Shown here piece by piece: positions 1-7,957 of a stretch of DNA of 64,000 nt. This DNA comes from UBA7985 sp965661545 (GTDB lineage Bacteria > Pseudomonadota > Alphaproteobacteria > UBA7985): the NCBI GenBank assembly GCA_965661545.1, contig CBFIEF010000002.1, forward strand, positions 76,353-140,352, in the 5' to 3' direction. The notes beneath the pieces were generated by a model. It made no database searches. It was not told the DNA's origin and saw only the letters and a list, made by a program, of their open reading frames with translations. The number at the start of each line of letters is the position of its first letter. Position 1 is the stretch's first letter. Both the position numbers and the translations under genes were made by a program.

Positions 1-1
1 T

Positions 2-133
2 ACACGCAGCGAACAGGAAATTTCCGCCGCTAAGGCTGCCCTCGAGCCGCTTCAAGGCCATATAAGACAAGACGGCGCGGCACTGGCATTCCTGTCATCT
101 TTGGCAGATTTTGTGCTATCCCGCCGCAATTAG
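2..133 (+). CDS. ispA: Polyprenyl synthetase (farnesyl/geranylgeranyl diphosphate synthase), C-terminal end only
   Basis: The first 131 bases carry an open frame that ends at TAG 131-133. The last residues (LADFVLSRRN) match the usual C-terminal helix of IspA-type prenyl diphosphate synthases, which typically ends in LA-aromatic-hydrophobic-R. The enzyme condenses IPP with DMAPP/GPP. Position directly upstream of dxs fits the common ispA-dxs order of proteobacteria and supports the call. Only 43 codons are visible and none of the DDxxD motifs is in the window, so the identification rests on the tail and the context. Confidence 0.6.
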   Translation, partial: TRSEQEISAAKAALEPLQGHIRQDGAALAFLSSLADFVLSRRN

Positions 134-192
134 TCCCATTCCCGGCGGCACAGTAGGCGCGCCCTCTCACAGAAAGTGTCAAGTCTGGCCCT

Positions 193-2151
193 ATGACCCA
201 ACAGCCGACCCAACGCCCCCTCACCCCGACGCTCGACAAGGTGATCAACCCTGAAGACCTGCGCGCGCTGGGCGACCATGAGCTTTCTGCGCTGACCGAT
301 GAACTGCGTGCGGAGCTGATCGATGCGGTCAGCCACACCGGCGGGCACTTAGGCGCGGGCTTGGGCGTGGTTGAGTTGACGGTGGCGCTGCATCGGGTCT
401 TCAACACGCCGCATGACCGCTTGATCTGGGATGTGGGGCACCAGTCCTACCCGCACAAAATCCTGACCAGCCGCCGCGAGCGCATCCGCACCTTGCGCCA
501 AAAAGACGGGCTATCAGGCTTTGTTCGGCGCTCGGAAAGCGAGTACGACGCCTTTGGCACTGCACACTCCTCGACCTCGATTTCAGCCGCCTTGGGCATG
601 GCCGAGGGCATGAACATGCGCGGCGACGCAGGCGGGCAAGTGGTTGCGGTGATTGGCGACGGGGCCATGTCTGCGGGCATGGCGTACGAAGCCATGAACA
701 ATGCCGAAACCGGCAAAGGCCGCCTGACAGTCATCCTCAACGACAATGAAATGAGCATCGCGCCGCCAGTTGGCGCCATGTCGTCTTATCTTTCACGGCT
801 GTCCACCAGCCGGGCCTACCAGGGCTTGCGCGACATCGCCAAAGGCATCGCCGAGATCTTTCCCCGCCCGCTGCAAACTGCTGCTAAGCGCGCGGAGGGC
901 TTTGCACGCACCTATGCGACCGGCGGGACCATGTTCGAAGAGCTGGGGTTCTACTATATCGGGCCGATCGACGGCCATAATCTGGATCACCTGCTGCCTG
1001 TGCTGGAAAACGTGCGCAAGGCGAGTGAGCAAGGCGCAGGGCCGTTTTTGGTCCACGTGGTCACGCAAAAGGGTAAGGGCTACGCACCGGCTGAGGCGGC
1101 AGCGGACAAATACCACGGCGTTGCGAAGTTCGACGTCGTCTCTGGCAAACAGTCCAAGCCGCCCTCGAACGCACCCAGCTACACCAAGGTTTTCGCCGAA
1201 TCGCTGATCCGCGAAGCCGAAAAAGACGACCGTATCACGGCCATCACCGCCGCCATGCCAACCGGTACCGGTCTGGACAGCTTCGGCGAGCGCTTCCCCG
1301 AGCGGACTCACGACGTCGGCATCGCTGAACAGCACGCTGTCACCTTTGCCGCCGGTTTGGCCTGTGAAGGCATGAAACCGTTTGTGGCGATTTATTCGAC
1401 CTTCCTTCAGCGCGCCTATGACCAAGTGATCCATGACGTAGCGCTGCAAAAGCTGCCGGTTCGCTTTGTCCTCGACCGGGCCGGATTTGTTGGCGCCGAT
1501 GGGCAGACGCACCACGGGGCCTACGACATTTCCTATTTGCTGACGGTGCCAGGCATCGTAGTTGCGGCTCCAGCAGACGAGGCGGAGCTGGTCCACATGA
1601 CCGCCACCGCTGCTGCGCACGAAGATGGCCCCTTTGCCTATCGCTTCCCACGGGGTGAAGGCGTTGGCGTTGATTTACCTGTTGAGGGTGTGCCGATGGA
1701 AATCGGCAAAGGCCGTGTGGTCCATGAAGGGATGGGCGTCGCCCTGATCTCCTACGGATCCCGGCTGCAGGACACGCTGAAGGCTGCGGAAAAGCTCTCG
1801 GCCAAAGGCTTTAACCCTACGGTTATCGATGCGCGCTTCGCCAAGCCGCTGGATACGGCGCTGGTCGACGAAGCCGTGCGCACCCACGATGCAGTTTTGA
1901 CCGTCGAGGAAGGCTCGTCGGGCGGCTTTGGCGCGGCTGTGCTCAGCCACCTTGCTGCATCCGGGCAACTCGATAAGGGCGTGAAAATCCGAACCCTGAC
2001 GATGCCTGATACGTACATCGACCACATGAGTCCCGCCGACCAACTGGCTCACGCCGGTTTGGACAGCGCATCGATCGCCTGCACGGCTCTGCAGCTCATG
2101 GGCTGGGATGAGGCTGAAGCGGTTCTGACCATCTCGGCACTGTCAGCCTAA
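193..2151 (+). CDS. dxs: 1-deoxy-D-xylulose-5-phosphate synthase
   Basis: Thiamine-diphosphate enzyme that condenses pyruvate and glyceraldehyde-3-phosphate, the first committed step of the MEP isoprenoid pathway and also a source for thiamine and pyridoxal. The 652 residues are close to the usual 620-650. Seen: TPP/Mg motif GDGAMSAG at about 156-163 continuing to NDNEMSI near 183, the transketolase-type pyrimidine domain with DRAGFVGADG and the following THHG near 428-440, and a C-terminal transketolase domain. ATG 193 follows 59 bases after the ispA stop. It is followed by tlyA one base after its stop, so the two are co-transcribed. Confidence 0.97.
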   Translation: MTQQPTQRPLTPTLDKVINPEDLRALGDHELSALTDELRAELIDAVSHTGGHLGAGLGVVELTVALHRVFNTPHDRLIWDVGHQSYPHKILTSRRERIRTLRQKDGLSGFVRRSESEYDAFGTAHSSTSISAALGMAEGMNMRGDAGGQVVAVIGDGAMSAGMAYEAMNNAETGKGRLTVILNDNEMSIAPPVGAMSSYLSRLSTSRAYQGLRDIAKGIAEIFPRPLQTAAKRAEGFARTYATGGTMFEELGFYYIGPIDGHNLDHLLPVLENVRKASEQGAGPFLVHVVTQKGKGYAPAEAAADKYHGVAKFDVVSGKQSKPPSNAPSYTKVFAESLIREAEKDDRITAITAAMPTGTGLDSFGERFPERTHDVGIAEQHAVTFAAGLACEGMKPFVAIYSTFLQRAYDQVIHDVALQKLPVRFVLDRAGFVGADGQTHHGAYDISYLLTVPGIVVAAPADEAELVHMTATAAAHEDGPFAYRFPRGEGVGVDLPVEGVPMEIGKGRVVHEGMGVALISYGSRLQDTLKAAEKLSAKGFNPTVIDARFAKPLDTALVDEAVRTHDAVLTVEEGSSGGFGAAVLSHLAASGQLDKGVKIRTLTMPDTYIDHMSPADQLAHAGLDSASIACTALQLMGWDEAEAVLTISALSA

Positions 2152-2152
2152 G

Positions 2153-2878
2153 ATGCGGCTGGATGCGCGGCTGGTTGCTGCCGGAAAGGTTACCAGCCGA
2201 TCTCGCGCAGCGGATCTCATCAAACGCGGACTGGTTACGCTGGATGGCAAGCGCCTGAAGGCCAGCGATAAAGTCACCACAAGCGACTTCGACCGCCTGA
2301 CCATCGATGATCATCGATGGGTCTCTCGCGCGGCGCTCAAGCTGGTGGAAGCCATGAACCAATGCCCCGACTTCAACCCCCGCGGTCACGCTTGCATCGA
2401 CATTGGTGCCTCTACAGGTGGATTTACAGAGGTTTTGCTGAATGCAGGTGCAGCGCATGTGGTTGCGCTGGATGTTGGGCACGACCAACTCCACCCTCGA
2501 CTGCGCAAAAACGCGCACATCACCAATTTTGAGGGCTTTAATGCGCGTGATCTGTCACCTGAGCTGCTCAGCGAGTACGGCATCACCCGGCTGGTGTCGG
2601 ACGTATCGTTTATCTCTGTGACCAAAGCCCTAGATCCAGCGCTCTACGCGCTGCCTTCTGGCGCGCGCGCGCTGATCCTGATTAAACCGCAGTTCGAAGT
2701 GGGCCGAGACGGGTTGCAGAAAGACGGCGTGGCCAAAGATCCCGCCAGCGCGCTACAGCTGGTGCAGGACTGGCTGGCCACTCAGCACACAGACTGGTCG
2801 ATCGCTTGGCAGGGCGATAGCCCCCTTCATGGCGGCGACGGCAACCGTGAATTTTTGATGCATTTGGTACGGGTATGA
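2153..2878 (+). CDS. tlyA: TlyA-family rRNA (cytidine-2'-O)-methyltransferase
   Basis: Predicted S4-domain RNA methyltransferase of the TlyA/hemolysin A family, whose studied members 2'-O-methylate cytidines in 16S (and in some species 23S) rRNA. Residues 1-60 form the S4 RNA-binding fold (MRLDARLVAAG... AADLIKRGLVTLDG). The FtsJ-like Rossmann part has the SAM site DIGASTGGFTEVLL at about 82-95 and DVSFIS near 148, with a Lys in LIKPQFE. At 241 residues it is normal size. The ATG starts one base after the dxs stop. Its TGA overlaps the next start (ATGA). The exact target nucleotide cannot be told from sequence. Confidence 0.9.
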   Translation: MRLDARLVAAGKVTSRSRAADLIKRGLVTLDGKRLKASDKVTTSDFDRLTIDDHRWVSRAALKLVEAMNQCPDFNPRGHACIDIGASTGGFTEVLLNAGAAHVVALDVGHDQLHPRLRKNAHITNFEGFNARDLSPELLSEYGITRLVSDVSFISVTKALDPALYALPSGARALILIKPQFEVGRDGLQKDGVAKDPASALQLVQDWLATQHTDWSIAWQGDSPLHGGDGNREFLMHLVRV

Positions 2879-4161
2879 GACGGAAACAACGCAAGGGCGG
2901 CGGAAAGCAGCTGCAAGGCACCATCGACAGCATTGGCGGGCGCGGCGACGGTGTTCTGACCCCACCGCCGGGTGCGGAGGGACCGATCTTTGTCCCCCTG
3001 ACCGTTCCGGGCGACGAAGTGCGCGTGCAAACCACGTCCAAGTCGGCCTCGGGTACGCAGTCAGAAATCATCGAATTGCTGAACGAAGGGCCCGACCGCG
3101 TCGACCCGCCGTGCCCGCACTATGGCGCGTGCGGCGGGTGTCAGTTGCAGCACTGGAGCCTCGAGGCGCAGCGCGACTGGAAACTGACCCGCATCGAAGA
3201 TGCCATCACGCGGGCTGGTTTTGACCCAGCCGTGGTGCTGCCCTTGGAAAGCGTTGAGGCTGGTACGCGGCGGCGCGCTGAATTCATCGCCCTGCAACCA
3301 GCAGGCAAGCCCGTGCAAATCGGTTTCCGGCGGCGCTCCTCCCATTGGGTGGAAGTCATCGAAAGCTGCATGGTCCTCGCTGACGAGCTGGTGGCGGCTC
3401 TGCCGCTGCTGCGCGACGGGCTGGACGGTTTGATGACGGACCGCGAGGGGCTGCGGGTGCATCTGACACTGGCCGACAATGGCTTAGACATCGCCCTGAC
3501 CGGCGGCATGATTGAGGGCTTTGAAACCCAAGACCGCTTGGCGGAACTGGCTCGATCTGCTGGATGGGCGCGACTGACGCACAACGACTTCCCCATCGCG
3601 GCTCAAGGCGATCCGTTTATCGAATTGGGCGGGGCTAAGGTCGCCTTGCCTCAGCGCGCTTTCCTCCAACCATCGCGGGACGGTCAAGCCATCCTGCAAA
3701 GCTTGGTGCTGGCCGCGATCCCTGATGACGCCAAGCGCGTCATGGATCTCTATTCCGGCCACGGGACGTTTGCATTGCCGCTGGCCGGGCGCGGCCACAC
3801 GGTCGAAGCCTACGAAAGCAGCGAATCGGCGATTACGGCACTGAAGTCCGCGGCGAACAGCGCTGGGATGACGATGCACGCCGCCACCCGCGATTTGGCC
3901 ACTTGGCCCCTTTCTGGTGCCGCGTTGAAAAAGGTGCAAGCCGTCGTGATCGATCCGCCGCGCGCGGGCGCTAAAGCACAGACCGAGGCCTTGGCCAAAG
4001 ACGGACCGCCAACAATTGTTGCGGTCAGCTGTAATCCAGCGACCTTTGCCCGAGACGCGCGAATCCTGCGTGATGGCGGCTATAGCCTCGAATGGGTGGC
4101 ACCGTTGGACCAATTTCTCTTCACCGGCCACGTAGAATTGGTCGCACGCTTCTACCGCTAG
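2875..4161 (+). CDS. TrmA/RumA-family RNA (uracil-5-)-methyltransferase with iron-sulphur motif
   Basis: SAM-dependent m5U methyltransferase of the RlmC/RlmD/TrmA family. The N-terminal ~60 residues look like a TRAM domain. They are followed by the cysteine cluster C-x5-CGGC starting near residue 80 (CPHYGACGGCQLQHW) plus a fourth Cys near 163 (ESCMV), as in RlmD, which holds a [4Fe-4S] cluster. The SAM motif DLYSGHGTFALPL lies near 288, DPPRAGA near 358, and the nucleophile Cys in VSCNPATFARD near 384. The gene overlaps tlyA by 4 bases. RlmD (23S U1939) is the likeliest role, but RlmC or TrmA-like specificity is not excluded. Confidence 0.88.
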   Translation: MRRKQRKGGGKQLQGTIDSIGGRGDGVLTPPPGAEGPIFVPLTVPGDEVRVQTTSKSASGTQSEIIELLNEGPDRVDPPCPHYGACGGCQLQHWSLEAQRDWKLTRIEDAITRAGFDPAVVLPLESVEAGTRRRAEFIALQPAGKPVQIGFRRRSSHWVEVIESCMVLADELVAALPLLRDGLDGLMTDREGLRVHLTLADNGLDIALTGGMIEGFETQDRLAELARSAGWARLTHNDFPIAAQGDPFIELGGAKVALPQRAFLQPSRDGQAILQSLVLAAIPDDAKRVMDLYSGHGTFALPLAGRGHTVEAYESSESAITALKSAANSAGMTMHAATRDLATWPLSGAALKKVQAVVIDPPRAGAKAQTEALAKDGPPTIVAVSCNPATFARDARILRDGGYSLEWVAPLDQFLFTGHVELVARFYR

Positions 4162-4231
4162 GCGGCTTGACCCCCTATATAAGCTGCAGGTCTGGCATTT
4201 CTGACTCTGCTGAGGCAGGATAGCCGGGATT

Positions 4232-4258
4232 TTCGAACCCCCACAGGTTCGAACCCCC
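4232..4258. repeat. Short tandem direct repeat with a 10-bp palindrome in the leader before the BI-1 gene
   Basis: TTCGAACCCCC occurs at 4232-4242 and again at 4248-4258, a 16-base period. The second copy lies in the perfect palindrome GGTTCGAACC (4246-4255). It sits 27 bases before ATG 4285, so it may act as an operator or in the mRNA leader. No known binding motif is recognised. Confidence 0.4.
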
Positions 4259-4284
4259 TGAACTTTTTTCTTTCGGAGGACACC

Positions 4285-5097
4285 ATGTCGAACAACTTCG
4301 ACGATGATCCAATCAGATATGGCAGCGCCGGCAATGTCGCGGTGGATGCTGGTTTACGGACCTTCTTCCGGTCTGTTTACAACTACATGATCGCCGGTCT
4401 CGCACTGACCGGCTTCGTCGGCTACGGCGTTGCATTCCTTGCGTTCCAAGACGGCTCAGCTCTGGGCGCGATCCTTTACGGTTCCCCAGTTGCCTATGTT
4501 GTGATGTTCGCACCCTTGGGTCTATCGCTGATCTTCGGCGGACGGATCTACACGATGCGTCCCGCAACCGCTCAACTGGTCTTTTGGGCTTTTGCAGCCC
4601 TGATGGGTGTCGCACTGTCTTCGATCATGGCATTTGCCGTGGGCACGGTGGGTGCGCAGTCTGTCGCGAACGCAACGGGTATTTCCGGTCCGGTGGTTCT
4701 CAAATCCTTCCTGTCTGCTTCGCTGGGCTTTGGCGTGCTGTCGATCTTTGGCTACACCACCAAGCGCGACCTCAGCGGCCTGGGTGCTATTGCGAGCGCT
4801 GGTATCATCGCCGCGATCATCGCATCCGTGGCGCAGTTGGTTCTGGGCAACATGATGGGCATCGGCCTGTTCCAGTCCAGCCTTCTGGAGATTGGCATCA
4901 GCCTGATCGTCATTGCGGCATCGCTGGGCTTGATCGCTTTCACCACGCAGAACCTCAAGGGCCTGTACTACCACGCAGCCCGTTCCGGTGATCAGGATCT
5001 GGCGCAGTCCTACGCCATCGGTGGCGCCCTAAGTCTGTACATCAACTTCATCAACCTGTTCCTGTCTCTGCTGCGGATTTTCTCTGGCCGTAACTAA
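4285..5097 (+). CDS. Bax inhibitor-1/YccA family multispanning membrane protein
   Basis: Inner-membrane protein of the BI-1 (UPF0005) family. Members have about seven hydrophobic segments, and the structurally studied bacterial homologue is a pH-sensitive calcium leak channel; the physiological role in most bacteria is unknown. The 270 residues begin with a short polar N-terminus followed by successive hydrophobic stretches (for example YNYMIAGLALTGFVGYG and LSLIFGG). They include the family-typical segment QNLKGLYY and end SLLRIFSGRN, a common BI-1 tail. Start ATG 4285 has a good ribosome-binding site (GGAGGA at 4276-4281). It is a single-gene unit with a terminator 30 bases downstream. Confidence 0.92.
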   Translation: MSNNFDDDPIRYGSAGNVAVDAGLRTFFRSVYNYMIAGLALTGFVGYGVAFLAFQDGSALGAILYGSPVAYVVMFAPLGLSLIFGGRIYTMRPATAQLVFWAFAALMGVALSSIMAFAVGTVGAQSVANATGISGPVVLKSFLSASLGFGVLSIFGYTTKRDLSGLGAIASAGIIAAIIASVAQLVLGNMMGIGLFQSSLLEIGISLIVIAASLGLIAFTTQNLKGLYYHAARSGDQDLAQSYAIGGALSLYINFINLFLSLLRIFSGRN

Positions 5098-5126
5098 GAC
5101 TTGTTTATCAGTTGAAGCTCTATGTA

Positions 5127-5155
5127 GGGGCGCCGGTTGACGGCGCCCCTTTTTT
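5127..5155 (+). terminator. Rho-independent terminator of the BI-1 gene
   Basis: Perfect 9-bp GC-rich stem GGGGCGCCG (5127-5135) / CGGCGCCCC (5141-5149) with a 5-base loop, followed by a T-run from 5150. It is 30 bases after the BI-1 stop. Confidence 0.93.
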
Positions 5156-5416
5156 GTTTCTGATGGCCTGCAACAGTCTGAAATTGTGTGGATAAGTCTG
5201 GGCAAATCTGCTCGGAAGAAGACGAAGATATGTGGGGTATTTCTCTCACAAGGTGATGTTTGCAAAATGCATCGAATGAACGAATTGCATCAAAGCCGAA
5301 AAAAATCCTTGATTTCAGTGCTTTTCGCAGCGTACTTAGGATGAGATTTTTCTAGGTCGCATATTGTTACTTCTTAATTTGTTTTTGCCTACGCTTTGGC
5401 ATGGGATTTGATATTG
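5156..5416 (+). other. AT-rich intergenic region, likely promoter of the sigma-54 activator gene
   Basis: About 260 bases with no convincing gene. The second half is clearly AT-rich against the coding background, which suggests a promoter. A TTGATT at 5309-5314 could be a -35, but the matching -10 (TACTTA near 5333, spacer 18) is poor. No GG-N10-GC sigma-54 site, tRNA or conserved RNA was recognised. Confidence 0.4.
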
Positions 5417-7039
5417 ATGAGCGCACAACGCTTTAAAGTTTTACTTGTTGAAGATGAGCAGCCCTTGGTTTCCCTGTATAAGGAATACCTGAAGGAAGAG
5501 CCTCTCGACATTACCCACGCCAGCAGCGGTAAAGAAGCCCTCAAGCATCTCGCGCAGCACGAGCCCGACGTCATCCTGCTCGATGTACGCTTGCCGGACA
5601 TGAGTGGCACGGAAATCCTCGACTTTATTCAGGAACGTGGCCTGAGCTCTGCGGTCATCATGATCACCGCTCACGGTTCCATCAACATGGCCGTTGAGAC
5701 CATGCGCGGCGGGGCTTACGATTTCCTCGTCAAGCCGTTCAACCGTCAACGCCTTGTGCAAACGCTGTCCGCCGCTCTGAAGCGCGAAAGCATCAAGCAA
5801 CAAGTCATCGCCAATCCAAAGCCCATCTCAACCAAGGGCTTTCAAGGGTTCATCGGCAAGTCCAAAGCCATGCAGGTTATCTACCGCATGGTCGAATCTG
5901 CTGCGCCGTCCAAAGCAACGACCTTTATCACCGGCGAGTCCGGTACGGGTAAGGAAGTCACCGCCGAGGCCATTCATAAGCTCTCACCGCGCGCGAAAAA
6001 GCCGTTGGTGGTCCTGAACTGTGCGGCAATTCCGAAAGACCTGATGGAATCGGAAATCTTCGGTCACGTCAAAGGCGCCTTTACCGGGGCAATCAGTGAC
6101 CATGAAGGCGCAGCCTCCCAGGCCGAGGGCGGCACGCTGTTCCTTGACGAAATCTGTGAGATGGATCTGCATCTGCAATCCAAGCTTCTGCGCTTTATCC
6201 AAACCGGCACGTTCACCAAAGTCGGCGGCAATCGCCAGCAGAAGGTGGACATCCGCTTCATCTGTGCGACCAACCGCGATCCGCTGGTCGAAATTGGCGA
6301 AGGCCGCTTCCGCGAAGACCTCTATTACCGCTTGCACGTGATTCCAATCCACCTGCCGCCGCTGCGCGCTCGTGAGGGAGATACGTTGGATATCGCCCGC
6401 AAGATCCTCATTGAATTCGCTGCTGAAGAGAACAAGCGCTTCCACGACTTCGACCCTGAAGTCTCCCGCATGTTCCTGAACTACCCGTGGCCGGGCAACG
6501 TACGACAGCTGCAGAACGTCATTCGTAACATCGTCGTCCTGAACAAGGGCGAGCTTGTGACCGCGGACATGGTTCCCGCCCCCGTGAACCCGGTTGGATC
6601 CGGCCCTGGCCGCGTGCCGGGCATGATGATGACCAACACCAATGCGCCTTCGCTGCCCAGTCAGGGTGGCATCTCGCCTACAGCCGTGGCTCCACCGCAA
6701 AACAGCTTGCCGTCCGCCTCAGTCAGCCCACTGGCCGAGAGCCTTGCCGCCGAAGCCCTGCGCGCCACCACCGGCGGCTCGACAAACCCGCTGGGCATGG
6801 CGCGACCTCCGGCACCGTTCGAGGGCATTGTCAATCCCGCAGCCACTGGCGAAAGCGCGCCGATCCGTCGCCGCGTCGAAGGCATTCTGCCGCTTTGGGA
6901 AACCGAAAAGCAGGCCATCGAAGACGCCATTGAGTCCTGTGGCGGCAACATTCCAAAAGCAGCCGCGCTGCTCGGTATTTCGGCCTCAACGATCTACCGA
7001 AAGCGCCAGCACTGGGAAACGCTTGAAGCCAAGGACTGA
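5417..7039 (+). CDS. Sigma-54-dependent response regulator, NtrC/LuxO family
   Basis: Transcriptional activator of RpoN promoters with the order receiver, AAA+ and Fis-type helix-turn-helix. The receiver domain (residues 8-125) has the phospho-acceptor Asp near 56 (LLDVRLPDMSG). The AAA+ domain has Walker A GESGTGKE at about 173-180, the sigma-54 contact loop GAFTGA at about 220-225 and LFLDEICEM as Walker B. A Pro/Ala/Ser-rich linker of roughly 100 residues separates it from the terminal HTH (PKAAALLGISASTIYRKR, about 513-530). ATG 5417 is chosen; TTG 5414 or 5396 would add up to 7 residues. No cognate histidine kinase adjoins, so its signal is unknown. Confidence 0.93.
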   Translation: MSAQRFKVLLVEDEQPLVSLYKEYLKEEPLDITHASSGKEALKHLAQHEPDVILLDVRLPDMSGTEILDFIQERGLSSAVIMITAHGSINMAVETMRGGAYDFLVKPFNRQRLVQTLSAALKRESIKQQVIANPKPISTKGFQGFIGKSKAMQVIYRMVESAAPSKATTFITGESGTGKEVTAEAIHKLSPRAKKPLVVLNCAAIPKDLMESEIFGHVKGAFTGAISDHEGAASQAEGGTLFLDEICEMDLHLQSKLLRFIQTGTFTKVGGNRQQKVDIRFICATNRDPLVEIGEGRFREDLYYRLHVIPIHLPPLRAREGDTLDIARKILIEFAAEENKRFHDFDPEVSRMFLNYPWPGNVRQLQNVIRNIVVLNKGELVTADMVPAPVNPVGSGPGRVPGMMMTNTNAPSLPSQGGISPTAVAPPQNSLPSASVSPLAESLAAEALRATTGGSTNPLGMARPPAPFEGIVNPAATGESAPIRRRVEGILPLWETEKQAIEDAIESCGGNIPKAAALLGISASTIYRKRQHWETLEAKD

Positions 7040-7067
7040 TCCGTCCCCTGACGTTCTGACAAAGCGC

Positions 7068-7538
7068 GTGGTGTTCGACACCAACGCGCTTTTTCGTTTT
7101 CACGTCCGCGCTTTGATCCTGTACATGGCCCAAACCGACGCGCTCAGGCCGCTATGGTCCGCCCGCACGGTCGAAGAACTGCGCGGTGTCCTCGCTGGAC
7201 GCGGTAAAACAGACGCTGAGGACTTCTTGGAAGCGTTCCCGGACAGCACAGTGGTCACGGGTCACGGGCTCGAGGGGAAGGGCTTTAGAGACCCCGGCGA
7301 TCTGCACGTGGTTCAAGCCGCTATCGACGCTGAAGCGTCGCTCATCATCACCGAAAACGCCCGCGATTTCCCCGCCAAGCACCTGCGTCCTTTGGGGATT
7401 GCCAGACTGTCACCCGATGCGTTTTTCGTCACTCACCTCAGCGCACTTCCCGACACAGTAAACCTCACCGATTTACGTGGTGCCCGCCTGAGCCAAACAG
7501 CTAAGCGTTTCAGCCCGTTTCCGGCAGGCCGTGGATGA
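7068..7538 (+). CDS. PIN domain protein (VapC-like), no antitoxin partner
   Basis: PIN-fold protein resembling putative metal-dependent ribonucleases. Seen: first acidic strand VVFDTNALF, a conserved block PLWSARTVEEL that in related PIN proteins holds the second acid, and the C-terminal DPGDLHVVQAAIDAEASLIITENARDFP with further acids. This matches the PIN subtype ending in DP.D.HV...A...A..I.T.N..DFP. GTG 7068 (or 7071) is inferred as start because DTN sits at the N-terminus in the family; the frame is open further upstream inside the previous gene, which is shadow. It starts 29 bases after the sigma-54 activator and overlaps convergent rbfA by 29 bases. No antitoxin-like gene adjoins. Confidence 0.72.
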   Translation: MVFDTNALFRFHVRALILYMAQTDALRPLWSARTVEELRGVLAGRGKTDAEDFLEAFPDSTVVTGHGLEGKGFRDPGDLHVVQAAIDAEASLIITENARDFPAKHLRPLGIARLSPDAFFVTHLSALPDTVNLTDLRGARLSQTAKRFSPFPAGRG

Positions 7539-7875
7539 GGCGATTCATGTGATCGGCTTTATCGAAGGCATCATCGGGAACAAAAGTCAGCTTCGGCGTA
7601 AACTTCATGGTCAGCTGGCGGCCCAAAGCGGCTTGCAGCGCGGTCTTGTGCCGTGTCAGCGCTTCCTTGAGCTCCTTCACCGGGACCAAAGCCACCCCGC
7701 CCAAAGCCGTAAAGAATACCTTGGCATGCCGCAGATCCGGGGAAGGGTCGACGTGCGTGATCGTGATGGGCTGTTTGTCCAGAATTTTATCGGAGAAATT
7801 GCTTTTCGCTAATTCCGCAGACAGGATTTTGCGGATACGCTCCGCGACACGCTGTTGACGATGAGATTCAGCCAT
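7510..7875 (-). CDS. rbfA: 30S ribosome-binding factor A
   Basis: RbfA is a small KH-like protein that binds the 30S subunit during late 16S rRNA maturation and cold adaptation. The 121 residues match the family: N-terminal basic QQRVAERIRKILSAEL, then DPSPDLRHAKVFFTALG (the usual ..SPDL..A.V.), and a tail KFTPKLTFVPDDAFDKADHMNRLI as in other RbfA. It is normally co-transcribed after infB; here it stands alone on minus, about 30 kb from infB (37749-40442). The start ATG 7875 has GGAGG 7-8 bases upstream. Its end overlaps the PIN gene. Confidence 0.93.
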   Translation of the reverse strand: MAESHRQQRVAERIRKILSAELAKSNFSDKILDKQPITITHVDPSPDLRHAKVFFTALGGVALVPVKELKEALTRHKTALQAALGRQLTMKFTPKLTFVPDDAFDKADHMNRLIHGLPETG

Positions 7876-7957
7876 AACGGCCTCCTACCTGCTCTGGGAC
7901 TGGCCCATTATGGAGTGAAACGAGTCTTGAAGCATTAACAAACTCGCCGATGGACCC

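Noticed and set aside
4167..4183. CTTGACCCCCTATAT resembling a heat-shock promoter
   Set aside because: The two halves adjoin with no spacer, so they cannot be -35 and -10.
4240..4260. GGTTCGAACC resembling a tRNA T-loop
   Set aside because: No acceptor or anticodon stem within 90 bases, so no tRNA.
6642..7067. N-terminal extension of the PIN frame inside the sigma-54 gene
   Set aside because: It is the open frame behind the real gene; PIN domains start at VVFDTN.
7068..7538. Complete VapBC toxin-antitoxin pair
   Set aside because: No antitoxin frame lies upstream; the preceding gene is a sigma-54 regulator.
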